From Herpetosiphon geysericola (GTDB lineage Bacteria; Chloroflexota; Chloroflexia; Chloroflexales; Herpetosiphonaceae): 64,000 bases of DNA. A model generated the notes under the pieces. That model did not search any database, had not been told where the DNA came from, and saw nothing but the letters and a program-made list of their open reading frames with translations. Positions 8,561 through 17,999 of the stretch are shown one piece after another (the first letter of the stretch is position 1; the number at the start of each line of letters is the position of its first letter). A program made the position numbers and the translations under genes. The stretch covers positions 597,237 to 661,236 of the forward strand of contig NZ_LGKP01000025.1 in NCBI RefSeq assembly GCF_001306135.1. The letters are read 5' to 3'.

Positions 8561-9511
8561 TTACCACTGCGCCAAGCTGGTTTGTTCGTGCTCGATTTGA
8601 TCCAAGAACCACGAAGCTTCCATTGCCGCCATACAACCGCTGCCAGCGGCGGTGATTGCTTGGCGATAGACGTGATCTTCGACGTCGCCAGCCACGAACA
8701 CTCCAGGAATATTAGTGCGAGCGCGGCCTGAGCTTACGATGTAGCCATTTTCATCCAAATCGATTTGATCTTTGAACAACCATGTGTTGGGAATATGCCC
8801 AATGTAGGGGAACACGCCATCGGCGGCAAAGGTTGATTCCTCGCCAGTTTTGACATTTTGCAAGCCTACGCCTTCAACCTTGACCGTGCCTTCAATCTTG
8901 GTTACCACGGTATCCCAAATAAACTTAATTTTGGGGTTATTTTGGGCGCGTTCGATCAACACTGGGTCGGCGCGCAATTGGTCGCGGCGATGGATAACGT
9001 GCACTTCTTTGGCATAGCGAGTCAGGAATAAACTTTCATCCAAGGCACTATTGCCGCCGCCAACCACGACCAAGGTTTTATCGCGGAAGAAGAAGCCATC
9101 GCACACAGCACAATAGGAAACGCCGCGATTGGCCAATTCTAATTCGCCTGGCACGCCCAATTTGCGGGGCGAAGCGCCAGTTGAAATAATCAAGGTTTCG
9201 GTTTCGACAATCGTGCCGTTATCAATATGCAGCTTGAAAGGCCGTTCGCCCAACTCAACTTTTTCGACAATTCCATCTAAAAAGTGGGTGCCAAAACGGG
9301 CTGCTTGTTTTTCCATTTTATCGGCTAAATCAAAACCATTAATCGCATCGGGGAAGCCAGGATAATTTTCAACTTCGCTGGTGGTGGCAATCAAGCCGCC
9401 AGGCTGAATCCCGCGAATAACCAACGGGGTTAAATTGGCCCGCGCAGCATATAGCGCCGCTGTCAACCCTGCTGGCCCCGAACCAATCACGGTTACTTTT
9501 TGCTTTTCCAT
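8561..9511 (-). CDS. trxB: Thioredoxin-disulfide reductase
   Basis: 316 residues from the ATG at 9511, which has AAGGAG ten bases upstream; the longer frame to 9571 lacks one. FAD motif GSGPAGLTAALYAARA, redox-active CAVCDG, NADPH motif GGGNSALDESLFL, and GVFVAGDV at the C-terminal FAD site. It transfers electrons from NADPH to thioredoxin in the cytoplasm. All key motifs are intact and the length is typical of low-Mr TrxB. No thioredoxin gene is next to it. Confidence 0.95.
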   Translation of the reverse strand: MEKQKVTVIGSGPAGLTAALYAARANLTPLVIRGIQPGGLIATTSEVENYPGFPDAINGFDLADKMEKQAARFGTHFLDGIVEKVELGERPFKLHIDNGTIVETETLIISTGASPRKLGVPGELELANRGVSYCAVCDGFFFRDKTLVVVGGGNSALDESLFLTRYAKEVHVIHRRDQLRADPVLIERAQNNPKIKFIWDTVVTKIEGTVKVEGVGLQNVKTGEESTFAADGVFPYIGHIPNTWLFKDQIDLDENGYIVSSGRARTNIPGVFVAGDVEDHVYRQAITAAGSGCMAAMEASWFLDQIEHEQTSLAQW

Positions 9512-9626
9512 CTGAATAAGGCTCCTTTGTTGGCAGCATCCCCGCATTTCCAGTTGGCATGGTCGCTGCATGTCGCATCAGTATAGCACGACTTATTGCT
9601 AGTATACATCAATTTTGTAATAAACG

Positions 9627-10535
9627 CTACACTTTATTGTTTGATGCTGCTTTTTGAGTATTTACCAGCCAAATGCCGCCAATTACCAAGCTACCGCCAA
9701 CGATTTGAAAAATCTGCAAAGGCTCGTTTAAAAGCGGAATTGAGATGAGCGCGGTCAAAACAGGCTGGCCCAACAAGCTCACCGACGCGGTGGCAGCTTT
9801 AATGTGGCCAAGCGCATAATTAATTGCCAGCCAGCCGCCAAGGTGCGAAACCAAACCCAAGCCAAGCAACGACCACCACGTTTTGGCGCTAAAGCCAACA
9901 ATGCTAAACCCGCCGATCCAGCACATTAAGCCCAAAATCACCACGCTCACGACGATGCCCAAAGTCATAAAGGTGAGGGTATCAAGCTCGGTGCGGGCGC
10001 GTTGGGTTGTTAGCAAATAGGCTGCATAAAAACCACCAGCTGAGATCGCCAGCAAATCGCCACGGCTGATCGTGAGCTGCTGCACATTCTCGCCCATAAT
10101 CACCACCACGCCAATGAGGGCAATCGCCATGCCCCACCAAAAGCGTTGCGGCAAGCGTTCGCGAAAAATCAGCCACGCCCCCAAGCCAACCCACAACGGC
10201 GCGTTATTGGCAAACAAGGTTGAATTGGCTGCTGAAGTCAGCAAAATTGCCGTGTTCCACAAGGCCAAATCGAAGGCGAAAAAGACGCCGCCTAGCAGTG
10301 AAAGTCGCGTTGCCTGCTTGGGCAGATGTTTGGGCCGTTTGGCAAACCACCATGGCACTAAAATAAGCGCTGGAATGAGCATGCGATAAAAGGCCGAAAC
10401 CGGCCCTGGCACAGCAGCCCATTTGACCCAAATCGCCGATAGCGCGATACAAACAATTCCAATTGCGAGCGCCACATAGGCCCGCCACGGAATTTCTACT
10501 CGATTTTGATTGGTTGAGACTTGCACTGCCTGCAT
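9627..10535 (-). CDS. EamA/DMT-family membrane transporter
   Basis: 302 residues from the ATG at 10535 (AGGTG just upstream; a GTG at 10571 is an alternative). About ten hydrophobic segments arranged as two EamA repeats, with LLGGVFFAFDLALWNTAI and the second-half pattern ATASVSLLGQPVLTALIS..NEPL typical of drug/metabolite exporters. These proteins export small metabolites or amino acids; the substrate is unknown. It is followed closely by trxB on the same strand. Confidence 0.85.
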   Translation of the reverse strand: MQAVQVSTNQNRVEIPWRAYVALAIGIVCIALSAIWVKWAAVPGPVSAFYRMLIPALILVPWWFAKRPKHLPKQATRLSLLGGVFFAFDLALWNTAILLTSAANSTLFANNAPLWVGLGAWLIFRERLPQRFWWGMAIALIGVVVIMGENVQQLTISRGDLLAISAGGFYAAYLLTTQRARTELDTLTFMTLGIVVSVVILGLMCWIGGFSIVGFSAKTWWSLLGLGLVSHLGGWLAINYALGHIKAATASVSLLGQPVLTALISIPLLNEPLQIFQIVGGSLVIGGIWLVNTQKAASNNKV

Positions 10536-10602
10536 CAAGCACCTGTTATCTACACACCCTAGGTTGTGCACGTATTCGTATATGCCAATATGGCCAGTGT
10601 AC

Positions 10603-11026
10603 CATGAAGAGCAGAGAGCAAGGAAAAGGCAAAAGGCAGAAGGCAGAAGGCAGAAGGGATGCGGCGCTTGGCTATAGGCTGAGGGCTTTGGGGGCTTGAA
10701 ACATCAATCTGTGGAATCTGTGGCTAAAAAACTATTCGTTTCATTGGGGGGCGGGCTTTTAACACAGCGGCGCAGAGAACGATGGCTTTGGGATATTGGC
10801 TGAGGGCAATTGGAACAATAATCTGAGTCAATCTGTGGCGAAAAGCTTCGCGATCTTCGCGTGCTTGGCGGTTTTCATCCTTCGCGTGTCTTCGTGTCCT
10901 TCGTGGATCAATGCTTCCCCAACCCCCAACAACCGATCCCCAAATCCTATGTTCTATGCTCTTTGTTCTATGTTCTCACCTTCATCATTCATCCATCGCT
11001 TTGCGCCGCTACGTTAAAAACCCAAT
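10603..11026. repeat. Interspersed repeat island B
   Basis: Non-coding mosaic between the divergent transporter and cystathionine beta-synthase genes. Order: AGGCAGAAGGCAGAAGGCAGA (7-nt period GCAGAAG), GGCTATAGGCTGAGGGC, AATCTGTGGAATCTGTGG, ACAGCGGCGCAGAG, a second ATCTGTGGCGA phrase, TTCGTGTCCTTCGTGG, CCCCAACCCCCAAC, TATGTTCTATGCTC words and TGCGCCGCTACGTTAAA. Purine-rich at the left, pyrimidine-rich at the right. Confidence 0.85.
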
Positions 11027-11145
11027 TTTGTCATTCCATGGACTTAAATTTCAGCCCTCATAATTCTTCCTTCATACTTGGTTTGTGCTACCATGAGGCG
11101 AAGCTTTTGCTTGCAGCAATGAATTTTTACGATTAGGATAGAAGC

Positions 11146-12567
11146 ATGACTGATCAATCACCGCAGGAGCACCCAATGACAGAGACGGCAACAATGGCGA
11201 TGCCGCAAATTCACGACACCATTTTGGACGCGATCGGCAATACGCCCTTGGTTCGGTTAAATCGCGTCAATCGTGGGGTTCGCGCCCAAGTCTTGGCCAA
11301 AGTCGAATACATGAATCCAGGCGGCTCGGTCAAAGACCGCATTGGGATTGCCATGATCGAGGATGCCGAGCGCTCAGGCCGCCTCAAGCCAGGTGGCACG
11401 ATTGTTGAACCAACCAGCGGCAATACCGGCGCGGGCTTGGCAATCGCTGCGGCAATTCGTGGCTACAAAACGATTTTCGTAATGCCCGACAAAATGAGTG
11501 ACGAAAAAATTCGTTATTTGCGTGCTTTAGGCGCGAAGGTTGTCATTACGCCGACCGCCGTCGAGCCAGATGATCCACGCTCGTATTACTCGGTTTCCAA
11601 GCGCTTGGCCGAAGAAACACCCAACGCAATTTTGGCTGGCCAATATTGGAACCAAGCCAACCCCGATGCCCACTATCGCTCAACTGGCCCCGAAATTTGG
11701 CGCCAGACCGCTGGTAAAATCGATGCCTTTATTGCTGGCATGGGCACGGGCGGCACGATTAGCGGCACAGCTAAATTCTTGAAAGAGCAAAATCCCAATA
11801 TTCAAGTTGTCGGTATCGATCCAGTTGGCTCGTTGTATACCGAATATTTCCGCACTGGCCAGCTTGGCCCAGCCTTTGGCTACAAAGTCGAAGGCGTCGG
11901 CGAAGATTTCTTGCCAACGACCATGCACTTCCAATATGTTGATGATGTGGTGCAAGTTGGCGATAAAGAATCGTTCGTGATGACCCGCCGCATGGTGCGC
12001 GAAGAAGGCCTGTTTGTTGGCGGCTCGTGTGGCATGGCTGTGGCTGGCGCAATGCGTTGGTTGCGGGCGCAAAATTGGGACGAAAGTAAAACCGCAGTGA
12101 TTTTGCTGCCCGATTCTGGCGTGCGCTACATTAGCAAAATCTTCTCCGACGACTGGATGCGTGAAAATGGCTTCTTGGAAAGCGAACCAATTAGCCAATT
12201 GCTCGATATTCGGCCTCGGGCGGTTATTTCGGCTAAGGCAACCCACACGGTTGCCCAAGTTATTCAAGATATGAAGGCCAACGATATTTCGCAAATGCCA
12301 GTCGTTCGCGATGATGGTACCTTGGTTGGCTTGATCACCGAAGTCGATTTGTTGGATTACCTGCTTTCGGGCGCTGGCCAAATGGATCACCAGATTAGCG
12401 ATATTGTCAGCAGCGCCGTGGCAACCGTTGGGCCAGATACCAGCATCGATGCCTTGACCGAAGTATTTAGCCGTGGTCAAGTAGGCGTTGTGGTCGATGA
12501 ATCCGAGGTTGTGCGCGGGATCATCACCAAAATTGACATGATTGATTATTTAGCGAATAAGGCATAA
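11146..12567 (+). CDS. cbs: Cystathionine beta-synthase with CBS domain pair
   Basis: 473 residues from 11146 (an in-frame ATG at 11176 with AGGAG upstream is an equally good start). PLP fold-type II catalytic domain with GNTPLVRLN, the PLP-binding lysine in PGGSVKDRIG, SGNTGAGLA and the phosphate loop GMGTGGTISG, followed from ~residue 355 by two CBS motifs (QDMKANDISQMPVV and FSRGQVGVVV). The CBS pair and EGVGEDFLP point to cystathionine beta-synthase (serine + homocysteine) rather than plain cysteine synthase, though activity on O-acetylserine is possible. Heme-binding N-terminus of animal CBS is absent. Confidence 0.85.
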   Translation: MTDQSPQEHPMTETATMAMPQIHDTILDAIGNTPLVRLNRVNRGVRAQVLAKVEYMNPGGSVKDRIGIAMIEDAERSGRLKPGGTIVEPTSGNTGAGLAIAAAIRGYKTIFVMPDKMSDEKIRYLRALGAKVVITPTAVEPDDPRSYYSVSKRLAEETPNAILAGQYWNQANPDAHYRSTGPEIWRQTAGKIDAFIAGMGTGGTISGTAKFLKEQNPNIQVVGIDPVGSLYTEYFRTGQLGPAFGYKVEGVGEDFLPTTMHFQYVDDVVQVGDKESFVMTRRMVREEGLFVGGSCGMAVAGAMRWLRAQNWDESKTAVILLPDSGVRYISKIFSDDWMRENGFLESEPISQLLDIRPRAVISAKATHTVAQVIQDMKANDISQMPVVRDDGTLVGLITEVDLLDYLLSGAGQMDHQISDIVSSAVATVGPDTSIDALTEVFSRGQVGVVVDESEVVRGIITKIDMIDYLANKA

Positions 12568-12636
12568 GATCTAGCCGATCGCTTTCGTGCGTTGGCTTGC
12601 AAGATCAGCTTTGGCGCATCCCATCAGACAGTTGCG

Positions 12637-12668
12637 ATCAGCACCCAGCTTTAAGTTTGGGTGCTGAT
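12637..12668 (+). terminator. Intrinsic terminator after cbs
   Basis: Perfect 11-bp stem (12637-12647 with 12658-12668), 10-base loop, followed by a short T-rich stretch. It lies 70 bases after the cbs stop codon and before galK. Confidence 0.7.
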
Positions 12669-12761
12669 TCTGCATTAATCCTCTGCTGGACTCCGCTTAA
12701 CTAGGCATTGCTCCTTGGCCAGCTAACGTACTCATCAATAGATATTTGGAGCATTTTGGTT

Positions 12762-13886
12762 ATGACCGAGGTTAATGCTGGCTTTTTTGTTCGTTCGCCT
12801 GGGCGAGTTAATTTAATTGGTGAACACACCGATTACAACGCAGGCTTTGTGATGCCACTGGCGCTTGAGCGCGGCACGACCTTTCAAGTACAGCCCCGCG
12901 CCGATCAGCAATTGATTGTGCATGCCTTACGGTTTAATGCCCATGATCAGGCCGATTTGGCCAATTTGGCCGCCGGAACCCATGGCGATTGGCGCGATTA
13001 TGTGCGGGGCACTGCCCAAGCGCTGCTCGATGCTGGCTATCAACTACAAGGTGCTGAGATTAGCATCGATGGCGATTTGCCCTTGAGCGGCGGGCTAAGC
13101 TCATCTGCCTCGCTGGAAGTTGGCTTGGCATTTAGCCTTTTGCACGCCCAAGGCATCACGATTGCCCCAACCGAATTGGCCAAAATTGCCCAGCGCGCCG
13201 AGATTGAATATGCCCACGTCAATTGTGGGATTATGGATCAACTTTCGATTGCCGCAGGCGTTGCTGGCCATGCTACTCTGATCGATTGCCGCTCCTTGGC
13301 GATCGAGGCTGTGCCGATTCCTGCCGAAGTTGCGGTGTTGGTGATTGATAGTAACGTGCCACGTACCTTGGCTGGCTCGGCCTACAATCAACGCCGCGCT
13401 GAATGCGAGCAAGCAGTAGCGATTTTGCAACAGCTTGACCCAAGCATTCAAGATTTGCGCGATGTCAGCAGCGATTTGCTGGCCCAAGCTGCCGACCAAA
13501 ATTTGTTTGATGATGTGATTTATCGACGTGCCCGCCACGTTGTGAGCGAAAATGAGCGCGTGCATAAGGCCGCCGCTGCATTTCGGGCTGGCGATTTTGG
13601 CTCTGTTGGCGCGTTGATGAACGAATCGCATTGGAGTTTGCGTGATGATTATGAGGTCAGCGGTCCAGAGCTTGATCAGCTGACCGAACTGTTGCGCGAA
13701 ATGCCAGGGGTTTGGGGTGCGCGGCTTACTGGCGCTGGGTTTGGCGGCTGTTGTGTAGCCTTGGTCGAAGCGCCTCAGGTCGATGCGGTGATTGCCGCCT
13801 TAGCCCCAGCCTATCAGGCAGCGACTGGCCGTACATGCGAAGCATTTAGCACCAAAGCATCTGCATTAACTGTTGAAAATAAATAA
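12762..13886 (+). CDS. galK: Galactokinase
   Basis: 374 residues from the ATG at 12762, with GGAG upstream. The galactokinase signature GRVNLIGEHTDYN lies near the N-terminus, the GHMP ATP-binding loop PLSGGLSSSAS near residue 110, and TGAGFGGCC near the C-terminus. Phosphorylates galactose to galactose-1-phosphate in the Leloir pathway. No galT or galE neighbours. A terminator separates it from cbs, so it is likely its own unit. Confidence 0.93.
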   Translation: MTEVNAGFFVRSPGRVNLIGEHTDYNAGFVMPLALERGTTFQVQPRADQQLIVHALRFNAHDQADLANLAAGTHGDWRDYVRGTAQALLDAGYQLQGAEISIDGDLPLSGGLSSSASLEVGLAFSLLHAQGITIAPTELAKIAQRAEIEYAHVNCGIMDQLSIAAGVAGHATLIDCRSLAIEAVPIPAEVAVLVIDSNVPRTLAGSAYNQRRAECEQAVAILQQLDPSIQDLRDVSSDLLAQAADQNLFDDVIYRRARHVVSENERVHKAAAAFRAGDFGSVGALMNESHWSLRDDYEVSGPELDQLTELLREMPGVWGARLTGAGFGGCCVALVEAPQVDAVIAALAPAYQAATGRTCEAFSTKASALTVENK

Positions 13887-14288
13887 ACGTATTTAACGCA
13901 GAGGCGCAGCGAGCAAAAGGATGAGTTATGAGGGATGAAGGATGAAAATTCTAAATCTCGCTCAAAACTACTAATCAACCCTCGTTTTCGCAATTTAAAA
14001 ATTCTGCGCCTCTGCGTTAATATCGTGGTTCAAATTAAACTTGTGCAAAAGAGATTAATGTAGAGGTGCAGAGAAGAAGAGGCTTTTGGCTATGAGCTAT
14101 CGAACATTAGGTGGAATAGCAACAGCATCATTTTTTGCCCCAGAGTGCACAGATTCGTTGGTTGCTGTTCCCATAGCCGATAGCCATGAATCCTTCGTGC
14201 GCTTCGTGTTGTTCGTGGTTAAATGGCTCTTTCCTCAACTCCCGACCTCATTTCTTATGCTCTCTGTTCTATGTTCTCTGTTCTTCAA
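13887..14288. repeat. Interspersed repeat island C
   Basis: Mosaic between galK and the next + gene. TTTAACGCAGAGGCGCAG directly follows the galK stop and its reverse complement CTGCGCCTCTGCGTTAA lies at about 14005-14022, so the first part can form a long stem and may end galK transcripts. Further words: GGGATGAAGGATGAA, TTTTGGCTATGAGC, CCATAGCCGATAGCCATG, CTTCGTGCGCTTCGTG and GCTCTCTGTTCTATGTTC. Confidence 0.8.
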
Positions 14289-14330
14289 GGTATACAATAT
14301 CCCCAAGGATCTGCAAGCGTCGAGGGTGCT

Positions 14331-15458
14331 ATGACAATGATCGAGGGATTAATCAATCTTGGGGTGTTTTTGATCGGGTTGGTAATTGTGGCCTTCACGC
14401 TATTTAGCGCAATTCGTATGGTGGTATTGCCACGCGGCGATAATGTGTGGCTGACGCGCAGCACGTTTCGGCTGGTGTATGGCTGCTTTTTGTTGCGTTT
14501 GCGCCGAATTAGCAACTACGAACAGGCTGATCGGGTGTTGGCGTTTTATGCACCAGTGGCGTTGTTAATTATTCCCGTGGTTTGGATGGTGTTGGCGATT
14601 ACAGGCTTTACCTGTATGTTTTGGGCGGTTGGCGAACATCCATGGAGCAAGGCTTTTTTGCTCAGCGGCTCTTCAATGTTGACCTTAGGTTTTGCGCCTG
14701 TTGATTCGACGATTGAAACGATTTTGGCCTTTTTGGCGGCGACAGTGGGCTTGGGCATCGTTGCGTTGTTGATTGCCTATTTGCCAACGATGTATGGCGC
14801 GTTTTCCAAGCGCGAAGAAGCAGTGACCTTGCTCGAAGTGCGGGCTGGTACGCCACCATCGGCAATTACTATGATTCAGCGTTATCAACGGATTCATAAT
14901 TTGGAGCGTATGCCTGAACAGTGGGCGGCTTGGGAACTCTGGTTTGCCGAGCTAGAGGAGAGCCACACGACCTTTGCAGCCTTGGCGTTTTTTCGCTCGC
15001 CCCAGCCTTATCGCTCGTGGATTACCGCTTCGGCGGCGGTCTTGGATGCAGCAGCGTTGGCAGTTTCGACGCTGGATATTCCGCGTCAGCCGGATGCCGA
15101 TTTGTGTATTCGGGCTGGCTATCTGGCGCTGCGGCGGATCGCCGATTTATATATGATTCCCTATAATCCTTCGCCCCATGCAGACGAGCCAATTAGCATC
15201 ACCCGGGCTGAGTTTGATGTGGCGTGTGCTGAATTGGCCGAGATTGGCGTGCCGCTCAAAGCCGACCGCGACCAAGCGTGGCGCGATTTTGCTGGCTGGC
15301 GGGTCAATTATGATCAGGTGCTGATCGAATTAGCCAAATTGGTGACTGCTCCGCCAGCGCCGTGGACAGGCGAGCGACCATTACCACTCTGTTTCAATAT
15401 GCCGCGCTTTGGCAACAAACGCCGTCAATTGGCTAAAGAACCAACAGGCTCGATTTAA
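14331..15458 (+). CDS. Conserved channel-like membrane protein
   Basis: 375 residues from the ATG at 14331 (AGGGT upstream); the longer frame to 14223 runs through repeat island sequence. One N-terminal membrane segment, then two more (~80-105 and ~130-160) flanking LSGSSMLTLGFAP, which sits where a two-TM potassium channel has its pore loop but lacks a clear TVGYG filter. The soluble C-terminal ~200 residues (RAGTPPSAITMIQRYQRIHNLE, FFRSPQPYRSWITA) match a conserved family I know only as hypothetical or ion-channel-like. Function unproven. It ends at a bidirectional terminator. Confidence 0.65.
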   Translation: MTMIEGLINLGVFLIGLVIVAFTLFSAIRMVVLPRGDNVWLTRSTFRLVYGCFLLRLRRISNYEQADRVLAFYAPVALLIIPVVWMVLAITGFTCMFWAVGEHPWSKAFLLSGSSMLTLGFAPVDSTIETILAFLAATVGLGIVALLIAYLPTMYGAFSKREEAVTLLEVRAGTPPSAITMIQRYQRIHNLERMPEQWAAWELWFAELEESHTTFAALAFFRSPQPYRSWITASAAVLDAAALAVSTLDIPRQPDADLCIRAGYLALRRIADLYMIPYNPSPHADEPISITRAEFDVACAELAEIGVPLKADRDQAWRDFAGWRVNYDQVLIELAKLVTAPPAPWTGERPLPLCFNMPRFGNKRRQLAKEPTGSI

Positions 15459-15467
15459 AAAACAAAC

Positions 15468-15491
15468 CGCGCATTATGAAAAATGCGCGGT
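15468..15491. terminator. Bidirectional intrinsic terminator
   Basis: 9-bp perfect core stem CCGCGCATT (15468-15476) with AATGCGCGG (15483-15491), extended outward by A-rich and T-rich flanks (AAACAAA / TTCGTTTGTTT). It separates the channel-like gene and the convergent FG-GAP gene. Confidence 0.8.
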
Positions 15492-15499
15492 TCGTTTGT

Positions 15500-17041
15500 T
15501 TAACGGGTATATTTGCCGTTGCGATAATTATTTTGGCGTGCGGTTGGCCACGGCATCCGATCCAGCCGATAGGTTGCGGGCGTAGCCCAAACGTATAGCA
15601 CGCCGCCCTTGCTATGGGCCAAAATCTCAGTCTTGCCATCGCGATCCAAATCGGCCAAGGTTGGGCCAGCAGAAATGCCCTTAAAATTGGTGCTATTTGG
15701 CTCGTAGGTAAATTTCAGCGGGTAAGGGGCTTGGTTTACGCCGCTGGTATTGAGTGCATACAAGCGCACATAGGTATTGGCGGTCGTATCGAAGCTATAG
15801 GTGCCAAAGACAATATCGACCTTGCCATCGCCCGTCACATCGCCAATTGCAACCTCACTGGCATAGAGTTTTTTGCCGCTGGTGTAATTAAACGACCACA
15901 ATTGAGTTCCATCATGCTTGTAGGCGCGAATTGTGCCGTCGTCGTAGGTCACAACAATTTCTAATTTGCCATCGTTTTCAAAATCGGCTAAGGCCACAGG
16001 ATTGTTGGGCGTGAAATAATTGGCTTTGAGCGGTCTGCCGACAGTTTTGCCAACCGACCAGCCTGTTTTGCGTTTGCCATCGGCGCCAACGACCAACAAA
16101 GCGCTTGAGGTTTGTTCGTGGTTGCTCAGCGGATCGCGCACCTTGCCCGCAAAGACAATCTCTTGCTTGCCATCGTTATCTAAATCGCCGATTGCTGGGG
16201 CAACGCGGGTATATTCGATGTATTTATCTTTGCCCCAGGTGCGTTTAGCTTCGTCGAGATAGGTTTGCAAGGGCCAGCCAGGCAGCAATTGGCCTTTGCC
16301 ATTGTAGGCATAAAAATATAGCTCATCGCGGCCCATCAAAATTTCGGCGAAGCCATCATTATTAATATCAGCAGCGCTGACTTGGCCAAACGCACCGGAG
16401 CCTTTGTGCGAGGAGGTGGGAAAGCCCGTTACAGTTGCACCATTGTACGACCAAGCATACAAATTGGGCGCATAATTCGTATCGCTGCCAGCTTCGTTGG
16501 TGGTAATCCCAATCACTTCCATGCGCGAATCGCCCACAATATTGGCAATTGTCACGCTCATAAATTCTGGCTCGTTGCCGTTGGTGATATTGGCCCAAGC
16601 CATTTCACGTGGCCAGCCGCTGCGAATTTTGCCCTGATAATCAAAGACAAAGACTTTGCCGCGTTTGCCAGCGGTTGCGGCGCTGCCCCGGGTTCCGGCC
16701 ACCACTTCGAGCTTGCCATCGTTATCAATATCGCCAATTGCGAGTGAGCTATTGATCCGCGGATCGTTATCGCAGACCGTGCCAGTTTTCCATGGAAAGC
16801 CTGCTAGCTCCTTGCCCAGATGATCCCAGCCCCAAATACAGCCGGTGCTATCGGCGGTCAAGACCTCTAAATTGCCATCATTATTCAAATCGACAACACT
16901 GGGTGAGGCAAAAAAACTGCCATATGGCTCGGAATCAGGAAACCCTGCTTTATAGGGTACAGTTGATTGAGCCTGAACTGGCTGAATCAATAAACCAATT
17001 AACAACACACAGAACAACATCCCTAAGCGTCGATACAACAC
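15500..17041 (-). CDS. Secreted FG-GAP/VCBS repeat protein
   Basis: 513 residues. GTG start at 17041 with an AGGAGG site six bases upstream. A signal peptide (LFCVLLIGLLIQPVQAQ) is followed by about eight calcium-loop repeats of the form DxNxDGxxE (DLNNDGNLEV, DIDNDGKLEV, DINNDGFAEI, DLDNDGKQEI, DFENDGKLEI, DVTGDGKVDI, DLDRDGKTEI and one degenerate NIVGDSRMEV), i.e. an integrin-alpha-like beta propeller. Likely exported and surface or extracellular; the binding partner is unknown. No enzymatic domain visible. Confidence 0.85.
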   Translation of the reverse strand: MLYRRLGMLFCVLLIGLLIQPVQAQSTVPYKAGFPDSEPYGSFFASPSVVDLNNDGNLEVLTADSTGCIWGWDHLGKELAGFPWKTGTVCDNDPRINSSLAIGDIDNDGKLEVVAGTRGSAATAGKRGKVFVFDYQGKIRSGWPREMAWANITNGNEPEFMSVTIANIVGDSRMEVIGITTNEAGSDTNYAPNLYAWSYNGATVTGFPTSSHKGSGAFGQVSAADINNDGFAEILMGRDELYFYAYNGKGQLLPGWPLQTYLDEAKRTWGKDKYIEYTRVAPAIGDLDNDGKQEIVFAGKVRDPLSNHEQTSSALLVVGADGKRKTGWSVGKTVGRPLKANYFTPNNPVALADFENDGKLEIVVTYDDGTIRAYKHDGTQLWSFNYTSGKKLYASEVAIGDVTGDGKVDIVFGTYSFDTTANTYVRLYALNTSGVNQAPYPLKFTYEPNSTNFKGISAGPTLADLDRDGKTEILAHSKGGVLYVWATPATYRLDRMPWPTARQNNYRNGKYTR

Positions 17042-17255
17042 TCCTTACCTCCTAATTGATGAGATGATGGGGAACAATGGAAACAACACTGTCTCTTCTA
17101 GATGGAGTTGCTGGATATACTATGGAGTGTAGCATAATTAAGGCTTAAACTTATGAATATTGATTAACATAAGCTGCGAATTTTTAATAATTAATCAGCA
17201 AAATCACGGCATTGCTTCTGCTATAGCCAACGCTAGGATAACCAAGGAGGCTTTT

Positions 17256-17501
17256 ATGCACTGCCCAAAATGCACAAATGCAATGACCACCTCTGCTTTG
17301 GTGACCCCAGATGGGGTTGAAATTATGGTGCTTGGCACCTTGGCGAGCGGCCATCGGCCACTTTCGGCCCAAGTTTGTAGCGCCTGCGGCTACACCGAGC
17401 TGTATGCGGCCCAATGGACCGAAGAAATTCAACAAGCGCGTGAAACCGCTGTTTTAGAAGCCGAGCCAATTGCGGTAGCCAGCGCCGAACCAGCCTTGTA
17501 G
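17256..17501 (+). CDS. Small zinc-ribbon protein
   Basis: 81 residues from the ATG at 17256, which has a strong AAGGAGG site. Two CxxC knuckles (MHCPKC at the N-terminus and VCSACGYTE near residue 42) form a zinc ribbon. A short Ala/Glu-rich tail follows. Such single-ribbon proteins are common in this phylum; role unknown. Followed within ten bases by a terminator. Confidence 0.75.
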   Translation: MHCPKCTNAMTTSALVTPDGVEIMVLGTLASGHRPLSAQVCSACGYTELYAAQWTEEIQQARETAVLEAEPIAVASAEPAL

Positions 17502-17508
17502 CCCTTTA

Positions 17509-17533
17509 ACGTCCAGCATAGCTTGCTGGACGT
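17509..17533 (+). terminator. Intrinsic terminator after zinc-ribbon gene
   Basis: Perfect 10-bp stem (17509-17518 with 17524-17533), 5-base loop, then GCCCTTTTG. It begins eight bases after the stop codon. Confidence 0.8.
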
Positions 17534-17599
17534 GCCCTTTTGGGGATGGAATGCTAATGGATTAGGATTAAATGGCTAACTCCAAAGATTAATTGAGAT

Positions 17600-17628
17600 T
17601 TGACATTCGCTGCTAACCTACGTATAAT
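17600..17628 (+). promoter_or_regulatory. Perfect consensus sigma-70-type promoter for rpsA
   Basis: TTGACA at 17600-17605, 17-base spacer, TATAAT at 17623-17628. Transcription would start near 17635 and give a 5' leader of about 365 nt before rpsA. The leader has no repeat words and no obvious known riboswitch; it holds several imperfect hairpins that could serve S1 autoregulation. Confidence 0.8.
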
Positions 17629-17999
17629 TGCAGGCGCGTAAAAACCATTAAATTTCGTTGATCGTAGCCTTACGTCTCTGTGAGTCGTGGTTGTGCTGAT
17701 AACCAGCGAAGGAGAACACAGCGTTTCGTGTTTCCCCAAAATCACCGTCAAACAAAGATGCATTTCGCGCAAAGCACGATCACGTGATGCGCTTTTTTAA
17801 CGCCATTTTTTCAGCTGAACAGTCAGCGGGCGACCTCGCTGTTTGGCGTTGACTATAGATGCAACTTTGGTGTGGCAGCACGTAAATCCTCATTTCTACG
17901 CAACGCCCCCGAATGAAGCTCTCCGAATATTTAACTTGGTCGCATTGGCCTAACCCTGTGAGCTTGCTCGCAGACCCATCAAAACTAATTGGAGACCCG

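Noticed and set aside
11680..12480. 266-residue frame on the minus strand
   Set aside because: Fully antisense to the clear cystathionine beta-synthase gene; composition is that of a shadow frame.
15500..17041. Calling the FG-GAP protein a quinoprotein or PQQ enzyme
   Set aside because: Repeats are DxNxDG calcium loops, not tryptophan-docking motifs, and no catalytic residues are seen.
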